NCBI GenBank assembly: GCA_009781045.1
Contig: WQYW01000008.1
Span: 1-60,231 of the forward strand
DNA length: 60,231 bases
Direction of reading: 5' to 3'
From: Alphaproteobacteria bacterium
GTDB taxonomy: Bacteria; Pseudomonadota; Alphaproteobacteria; Rhizobiales; Xanthobacteraceae
Positions 55,300 through 60,231 of the stretch are shown here, one piece after another. The first letter of the stretch is position 1. Each line of letters begins with the position of its first letter. Under the pieces are notes generated by a model. That model had not been told where the DNA came from. It did no database searches and was given only the letters and a program-made list of their open reading frames with translations. A program made the position numbers and the translations under genes.

Positions 55300-55896
55300 A
55301 TGGCCGGCAGCGCACGCACCCTCTCCCGTTCGCTGCTCGATCTGTGCCGGATGCGCAAGCTGACGGTGGCTACGGCGGAATCCTGTACCGGCGGACTTGT
55401 GGCCGGGGCCCTGACCGATATTCCGGGCTCCTCCGAGGTCCTCGACCGCGGCTTCGTGACCTATTCCAATGATGCCAAGCGGGCCATGCTCGGCGTCGAT
55501 ACGGTAACTCTGACGAATTTCGGGGCGGTCAGCAAAGAGACCGCAACCGCGATGGCGCTCGGCGCCCTGGAGCGTGCCGGGGTTGATCTCGCCGTCGCCA
55601 TCACCGGCATTGCCGGTCCCGGTGGCGCCAGCCCGGGAAAGCCGGTCGGCCTGGTGCATTTCGCCGCCGCGGCGCGTGACGGGCGCATCCTTCATCGCGA
55701 GCATCGCTTCGGTGCCATCGGCCGCAGCGCCGTGCGGCAGCGCTCGGTGGTCGAGGCCCTGCGCATGCTGATGGAACTGGCCCGCGGGCCGCAGCCGCCG
55801 GCACCGCGGCGCGAAACCGCCAGCCGCCTGCATCCGCGCCAGGCCCGCTCGCCACGATTGCGGGTGGAACAGAGGCGCCGTCCGTCGCGCGGGTGA
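55300..55896 (+). CDS. CinA-family nicotinamide-nucleotide amidase
   Basis: A 198-residue CinA C-terminal-type protein that deamidates NMN in the pyridine nucleotide cycle (PncC-like). The motif [22 protein letters not shown], the central [15 protein letters not shown] and [23 protein letters not shown] are typical. The N-terminal half of full CinA is absent, as in many proteobacteria. The last 35 residues are an unusual Arg/Pro-rich tail ([15 protein letters not shown] onward) of unknown role. The gene starts just 5 bases after ispDF and is likely cotranscribed. Confidence 0.94.
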   Translation: MAGSARTLSRSLLDLCRMRKLTVATAESCTGGLVAGALTDIPGSSEVLDRGFVTYSNDAKRAMLGVDTVTLTNFGAVSKETATAMALGALERAGVDLAVAITGIAGPGGASPGKPVGLVHFAAAARDGRILHREHRFGAIGRSAVRQRSVVEALRMLMELARGPQPPAPRRETASRLHPRQARSPRLRVEQRRRPSRG

Positions 55897-55990
55897 AGAA
55901 AAGTGAACCTCGATCTCCCGTTTAAGGCCTTGCACTCCCTGTCGCCTTTGCCATTGTCATGCCACCAGCCGGGGATAGAGAACTTTGGCC

Positions 55991-57031
55991 ATGGATGTTG
56001 TTGAAACCTTGCCCACTGTCATCGGAACCGCGGCGATCGCGCCAGCACTGCTGATGCTGTGGCTGGTGATTGCCGCCCAGGAACGCCCGGGACCGCCGAC
56101 GCAGATCTGGGGTGCCTTTCTGTTGAGTGCGCTGAGCGTCCTCCTGCTTGGCGTGATCCGCATTCCCTTCAGCCTGATCCTGGACGCCCCGGTGCCCCCC
56201 CCGGTGGTCCCGGCCCTGCATGCAGTGTTCGGCGCCGCCTTCCCGGAAGAACTCCTCAAGGTCGTGGTCATCCTGCTGGTCTGCACAAGACGGCAGGCCT
56301 TCGAGGATCCGATGGATCGGGTGGTGCTTGGCGCCGCCGTCGGTCTCGGCTTCGCCGCCTATGAAAATCTGGCCTACCTGGTACAATATGCCGAGATCTG
56401 GCGTTCGGTCGCGGCCGTACGCGGTGTGCTCACCGTGCCCTTCCATGGCGCACTTGGCGTCATTGCCGGCGCCTATCTCACCATCGCGACGTCCGGCACA
56501 GCACTGGGCGCCCATCGTTTCGGGCGTCGACGAGCGCGGTTCTGGCATGGCGCGCTGATGCTGCTGGTGCCGGTGGCGCTGCATGCCGCCTTCGATTATC
56601 CGCTGCTGTCGCTGCGGCAGTTTCCCGATATCGACGACGCCCACAGGATCTGGCTGGGCGCGGCAAGTCTGGCGATCGGGGCCGGCGCGATGCTGTTTGC
56701 CGCCTATCTGGTGCTGCGGGTGGCCCGCCATCACGCCCCGCGAACCGAGATCGGGCGGGAACGCCTCGGCCGCCTGCGCCGCATGTGGGCCCTGCTGGTC
56801 GCCGGCGGCGGCGCCGGCCTGGCCGGACTTGCCTTCCTGCTCACCGCATTGCGCCAATGGTTCGCTCACCCCGATTATGATGTCGCCCTGCTCCTGATGC
56901 CGATCGGACTGGCGTCGGTGCTGCTCGGGATCCTGCTTCTGGGCTTCACCCTCGGGGTCTATTTTTTCGGCCGCTCGCGCATCCGTGCCCATGCACCACG
57001 ATCGGCCAGGGCACTCCGCCACCGCCCCTGA
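55991..57031 (+). CDS. PrsW-family intramembrane metalloprotease
   Basis: A 346-residue membrane protein with about eight spans and the PrsW/CAAX-protease motifs: PEELLKVVV (Glu-Glu-x-x-x-Lys), AAYENLAYLVQY, VPFHGALGVIAGAYL and VALHAAFDYPLL, which hold the Glu and His residues proposed to bind zinc. In Bacillus PrsW cuts an anti-sigma factor; the target here is unknown. The ATG at 55991 is chosen over a TTG 6 bases earlier. The last two spans and a basic tail follow the catalytic core. Confidence 0.9.
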   Translation: MDVVETLPTVIGTAAIAPALLMLWLVIAAQERPGPPTQIWGAFLLSALSVLLLGVIRIPFSLILDAPVPPPVVPALHAVFGAAFPEELLKVVVILLVCTRRQAFEDPMDRVVLGAAVGLGFAAYENLAYLVQYAEIWRSVAAVRGVLTVPFHGALGVIAGAYLTIATSGTALGAHRFGRRRARFWHGALMLLVPVALHAAFDYPLLSLRQFPDIDDAHRIWLGAASLAIGAGAMLFAAYLVLRVARHHAPRTEIGRERLGRLRRMWALLVAGGGAGLAGLAFLLTALRQWFAHPDYDVALLLMPIGLASVLLGILLLGFTLGVYFFGRSRIRAHAPRSARALRHRP

Positions 57032-57446
57032 AGACGCAGGGGAATCGGCCCGCTCTGCCGCCTTCGCGGAAACGGACCGAAATCAGCCAATCCAGAAGTG
57101 GGGATGAAAGAGGCCCGCTTTTTCAAGCCGCGCCTGGCACCCCTTGGGCGGCGGCCGTTTCAGTGTCAGGCTTGCCAGCCGCGCCGGTCGAACAGCATCT
57201 GTATGGTGTTACCGCACCCTTGTCTCTTTGGTCGGTGAGAGGAACGCCGCAGCGATCGGTCCGGCTGGGCTTGCCGCCCTGCGGTCCGCAAACATCGCGC
57301 AAGGCCCACGATCCTGCCGGGGCGGCGAACACTTCCGGTTGTGGCGTGACGGATGCGGTGTTGCACGCCATGACGCCTGCCACCGGCAAATCGGCAGGGA
57401 AACCACGGCACCGCCATCCTCCCGGCACACTTGACGAAAGCCAGCC
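57032..57446. other. Intergenic stretch, no gene recognised
   Basis: A 415-base convergent gap between the protease and the small secreted protein. No clear terminator hairpin. Confidence 0.35.
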
Positions 57447-57689
57447 TCAGCAGCCGCGGCAGATGCTCTTGATCTTCTTGTCGAGGTCGCGGTTTTCCTT
57501 GCTCATGGGATCGCTGGCATTGGAGAGGTTCTTTTCATCGGGCACGTCGGCGGCACGGGGCTGACGGTGACCGACCGGTGCCGGAGGCACGGATCCATAA
57601 TGCCGCGACGATGTTGACCTGCCGCTCTGGGCAAACGCCGGTGCGGCGACGACAGCCAGCAATGCTGCCACAATGATGGTCTTTTTCAT
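57447..57689 (-). CDS. Small secreted protein, unknown function
   Basis: An 80-residue protein with a clear signal peptide (MKKTIIVAALLAVVAAPAFA, cleavage after AFA) leaving a charged mature chain of about 60 residues, ending KSICRGC with a Cys pair. GGAGGAG lies 7 bases before the ATG, a strong ribosome binding site. No family is recognised. It lies 80 bases upstream of epmB on the same strand's downstream side but with separate control likely. Confidence 0.85.
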   Translation of the reverse strand: MKKTIIVAALLAVVAAPAFAQSGRSTSSRHYGSVPPAPVGHRQPRAADVPDEKNLSNASDPMSKENRDLDKKIKSICRGC

Positions 57690-57768
57690 TTTGCTGCTCC
57701 TCCATCCTGCCCTGATCGCAGGATTGCCTTAAGTTGACTGCAGGAAATCACGCCCCAGGCCCATGATT

Positions 57769-58932
57769 TCAGGGCTGTGGGGGATAGAGATGAACATCGC
57801 CGCAATAGGTGGCGACACGATAGCGCGTTTCCGTCTTCCGTTCACTTGAATTCAGTTCGCCTGTTGTCTGAATCGAATCCGTCTCAATATAGTTCGGTCC
57901 CACCGGCGACTTGCCGGCCCCGCCTGGAACATCGAGGACATAGTCGACCTGGCAAAGCCCCGATACCCTTCCGCGCAGCGCGCGCATCAACTCCTGCCCC
58001 TCCGCCAGCGTGGTGCGCAGGTGTGCGGTGCCTGGAGCGAGATCGCCATGGTGCAGATAATATGGCTTGATCCGGCATTCGATGAAAGCACGCATCAGCT
58101 CCGACAGAGCGGCAATATTGTCATTGACGCCACGCAGCAACACCGACTGGCTGACCATGGGGATTCCGGCATCGACGAGGCGTGCACAGGCGTCACGGGC
58201 AGCCCTGGTCAGTTCGCGGGCATGGTTGGCATGCACCGCAACCCAGGTTGTGGCCCCCTTGACCCTTAAAGATGCCGCCATGCTGTCGCTGATGCGACCG
58301 GGATCGGCGACCGGAACACGGCTGTGCAGGCGGATGACCCGGACGTGACCGATCGCGGCGAGATCCGCCATGACCGCGGCCAGGCGCTGTGGCGGCAGCA
58401 TCAGGGGATCGCCGCCGGAAAGGATGACCTCCCAGATGTCGGGGTGGGCCCGGATATAATCGAGCGCCACCCGATAGGCGGCATCGGACAGCTTGCCGCT
58501 CCTGTTGCCATCTTTGCCGGGGCCGACCATTTCACGGCGAAAACAGAAGCGGCAATAGACCGCGCAGACCTGGACCAGCTTGAACAGCACCCGGTCGGGA
58601 TAGCGATGGACGATTCCGGGGACCGGGGAATGGGCCTGATCGCCGATCGGATCGGGGTTTTCGCCAGGCTCAGGCCGCAGTTCCGCAGCATCGGGGACGA
58701 ACTGGCGAGCGATCGGGTCACAGGGATCCGCCGCGTCGATCAGGGCGGCGAGATCGCGCGTCAGCGCCATTGCATAGCGTGATGCCACGCGGTCCAGCAC
58801 CGGCAGCGCCCCTGCCGGAACCAGGCCCGCCCGCACCAGCTCGGTGGGGGTGCGCATGACAGGGGGGAGGTCCGCGCTCATCAGTTGCGCCTCTGACAGA
58901 TCCGGCAGCAATGTCGAGGCCCTCTCGCGCAC
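57769..58932 (-). CDS. epmB: EF-P-modifying lysine 2,3-aminomutase EpmB
   Basis: A 387-residue radical-SAM enzyme that converts (S)-lysine to (R)-beta-lysine for EF-P modification. The cluster motif CAVYCRFCFRRE, a following SGGDPL (SAM-binding region), VSQSVLLRGVND and YYLHHGDLAPGTAHLR match the KamA/EpmB family; the C-terminal zinc-binding extension of clostridial KamA is missing, as expected for EpmB. The GTG at 58932 directly follows the epmA stop; an ATG at 58881 is an alternative. Cotranscription with epmA is likely. Confidence 0.94.
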   Translation of the reverse strand: MRERASTLLPDLSEAQLMSADLPPVMRTPTELVRAGLVPAGALPVLDRVASRYAMALTRDLAALIDAADPCDPIARQFVPDAAELRPEPGENPDPIGDQAHSPVPGIVHRYPDRVLFKLVQVCAVYCRFCFRREMVGPGKDGNRSGKLSDAAYRVALDYIRAHPDIWEVILSGGDPLMLPPQRLAAVMADLAAIGHVRVIRLHSRVPVADPGRISDSMAASLRVKGATTWVAVHANHARELTRAARDACARLVDAGIPMVSQSVLLRGVNDNIAALSELMRAFIECRIKPYYLHHGDLAPGTAHLRTTLAEGQELMRALRGRVSGLCQVDYVLDVPGGAGKSPVGPNYIETDSIQTTGELNSSERKTETRYRVATYCGDVHLYPPQP

Positions 58933-58933
58933 A

Positions 58934-59977
58934 TCACGGCAATGGCGTCCACACCACCTGGTCGATGCTCAAGGCCCCGCTTGCCAGCATCACCAGGCGG
59001 TCAAAACCGAGCGCAACCCCGCTTGCCTCCGGCATGGTCTCAAGGGCGGCAAGAAAATCCTCATCCAGCGGGTAGGATTGCCCATAACGGCGCTGCTTTT
59101 CCGCCATCGCCGCATCAAAACGCCGTCGCTGTTCCACGGCATCGGTCAATTCGCCAAATCCGTTGGCAAGCTCGACGGCGCAGGCATAGACCTCAAAGCG
59201 CTCAGCAACCCGCGGGTCGGACGCCTTGGGCCGTGCCAGAGCCGCTTCCGGGACCGGATATTCGGTCAAAATGGTCAGGCGCCCCTGCCCCAGCCGGGGT
59301 TCGACATGTTCGACCAGGAGCTTGCTGAAAATATCCGACCAGTTGTCGTCCCCGGCAATCCGCACCCGGTCTGCGGCCAGCCGGGCCAGGGCGGTCCGGT
59401 CGCCCACGCCGTCTTCGATCGTGGACAGCAGATCGATGCCGGTGAAGGCCTCGAAGGCCGCAGCCACGGTGAGGCGTTCCGGCTCAGCGAGGGGGTCGGC
59501 GGTGACGCCGCGAAAGGAAAACCGCCCAATCCCGGTCACCTCTGCCGCCAGCCGGATCAGGTCCCGGCAATCGTCAATGACGGCATCATAGGGGGTGTTG
59601 GCACGGTACCATTCCAGCATGGTGAATTCGGGAAGGTGCAGCTGGCTCTGTTCGCGGTCCCGAAACACCCGGGCCAGCTCAAAAATCCGCGTCTCCCCTG
59701 CCGTCAGAAGCTTCTTGCAGGCAAATTCCGGTGAGGTGCGCAGATACCGTGGCACTTCGCTGCCGTCAGACTGGCAGAGCGTGGTCCGGGGGGCGTGGAG
59801 ATGGGTCTCATTGCCTGGAGAAACCTGCAAAATGGCGGTTTCGACCTCGACGAAGTCCGCATCCGTAAACCATGCCCGGACAGCGGCGGTGATGGCCTGG
59901 CGTGATTTAAGGAAGGGCAGCCGGTCGCGATGGCGATTGAGTGACCACCAGGGCGAAATTATTCTCTCTTTGGTCAT
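58934..59977 (-). CDS. epmA: EF-P lysine lysyltransferase EpmA (GenX/PoxA)
   Basis: A 347-residue class II aminoacyl-tRNA synthetase-like enzyme that adds beta-lysine to EF-P. It corresponds to the catalytic part of lysyl-tRNA synthetase without the anticodon-binding domain: motif 2-like region (FELARVFRDRE ... HLPEFTMLEWY) and motif 3 (GVALGFDRLVMLASGA). The start at 59977 (MTKERIISPWWSL) matches family length; the frame is open further upstream but without conservation. It is divergent from efp, whose start is about 170 bases away. Confidence 0.95.
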   Translation of the reverse strand: MTKERIISPWWSLNRHRDRLPFLKSRQAITAAVRAWFTDADFVEVETAILQVSPGNETHLHAPRTTLCQSDGSEVPRYLRTSPEFACKKLLTAGETRIFELARVFRDREQSQLHLPEFTMLEWYRANTPYDAVIDDCRDLIRLAAEVTGIGRFSFRGVTADPLAEPERLTVAAAFEAFTGIDLLSTIEDGVGDRTALARLAADRVRIAGDDNWSDIFSKLLVEHVEPRLGQGRLTILTEYPVPEAALARPKASDPRVAERFEVYACAVELANGFGELTDAVEQRRRFDAAMAEKQRRYGQSYPLDEDFLAALETMPEASGVALGFDRLVMLASGALSIDQVVWTPLP

Positions 59978-60145
59978 CCCGACACCCGCCAATTCCGCAA
60001 AATGCTGGCATCCACCGGCAAAATCAGTATGTTGCCGCCCGAAAAGGGCGTTCCAGGCAAAACCCGGTGATGTTCGTCGGGTCGGATGTGTCCAGCCGGG
60101 CCATATTTTGACCGCTGCCAGCCCAAGCAAACAGGAAATACAGCT
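59978..60145. promoter_or_regulatory. Divergent promoter region of epmA and efp
   Basis: A 168-base spacer between divergent genes that act in the same pathway. No clear promoter boxes were found; AGGAAA at about 60133-60138 is the probable efp ribosome binding site. Confidence 0.4.
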
Positions 60146-60231
60146 TTGAAAGTCATCGCCAGTTCTATTCGCAAGGGCAACGTGATTGAGCAGGACGGCA
60201 AGCTTTACGTCGTCGTCACCGCCGAAAACAT
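60146..60231 (+). CDS. efp: Elongation factor P, N-terminal fragment (cut by window edge)
   Basis: The first 28 residues are visible, from a TTG start with AGGAAA 7 bases upstream: [21 protein letters not shown], matching the first strand region of alphaproteobacterial EF-P. EF-P relieves ribosome stalling at polyproline. The Lys that would be modified lies just beyond the window. The neighbouring epmA and epmB, which modify EF-P, confirm the assignment. Confidence 0.88.
   Translation, partial: MKVIASSIRKGNVIEQDGKLYVVVTAEN

Overview
The window reads as a chromosome segment from a GC-rich alphaproteobacterium, most likely Rhodospirillales-like. The evidence is the ntrYX and dusB-ntrB-ntrC nitrogen-regulation genes, a fused ispDF, an AlaA-type aminotransferase with hom, H-NS/HvrA-type nucleoid proteins, and elongation factor P next to its beta-lysylation enzymes. 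This assignment is an inference from gene content. No rRNA or tRNA gene was recognised.

Layout. 0.1-6.6 kb: ntrX and ntrY, followed upstream by a decayed copy and then a truncated but intact copy of the NtrY sensor module. 7.0-14.1 kb: a tightly overlapping plus-strand block of PepSY protein, OmpR-type regulator and PhoQ-type kinase, then a metal-type RND efflux pump (adaptor, permease, DUF3240 protein). 14.3-22.2 kb: a small membrane protein, then a minus-strand NAD-reducing [NiFe] hydrogenase operon hoxF-U-Y-H-W with a zinc-ribbon gene behind it and hypC 1.1 kb upstream. 22.2-45.7 kb: a gene-poor accessory region, only about 40% coding. It holds proteins of unknown function, an M91-like zincin, a VapBC-like toxin-antitoxin pair, a 17-repeat Sel1 protein, an alcohol dehydrogenase, a secreted caspase-fold protein, two H-NS paralogues, and several unrelated minisatellite arrays between genes. 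45.7-48.5 kb: hom and alaA. 48.5-50.2 kb: a gene-free stretch with a frameshifted Sel1 pseudogene. 50.2-60.2 kb: conserved core with dusB-ntrB-ntrC, ispDF, a CinA-type amidase, PrsW-type protease, epmB, epmA and the start of efp.

How the genes work together. DusB-NtrB-NtrC and NtrY-NtrX are two arms of nitrogen signalling. In many alphaproteobacteria they sit side by side; here they keep the same strand and order but about 46 kb separates ntrC from ntrY, and the left edge of that interval carries the NtrY sensor duplications. The two-component genes at 7-9.3 kb probably control the RND pump behind them. HoxFU (diaphorase) and HoxYH (hydrogenase) form a soluble NAD-linked H2 enzyme, with HoxW and HypC as maturation factors; the other hyp genes are not in the window. 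EpmB makes beta-lysine and EpmA attaches it to EF-P, whose gene starts divergently at the right edge.

The main unexplained points are the split ntr locus with its NtrY sensor copies, the H-NS pair that shares a long upstream block, the 8 x 16-bp array at 40.76 kb among several other arrays, the tandem 12-mers ahead of hoxF, and the stand-alone zincin and 354-residue orphan protein.
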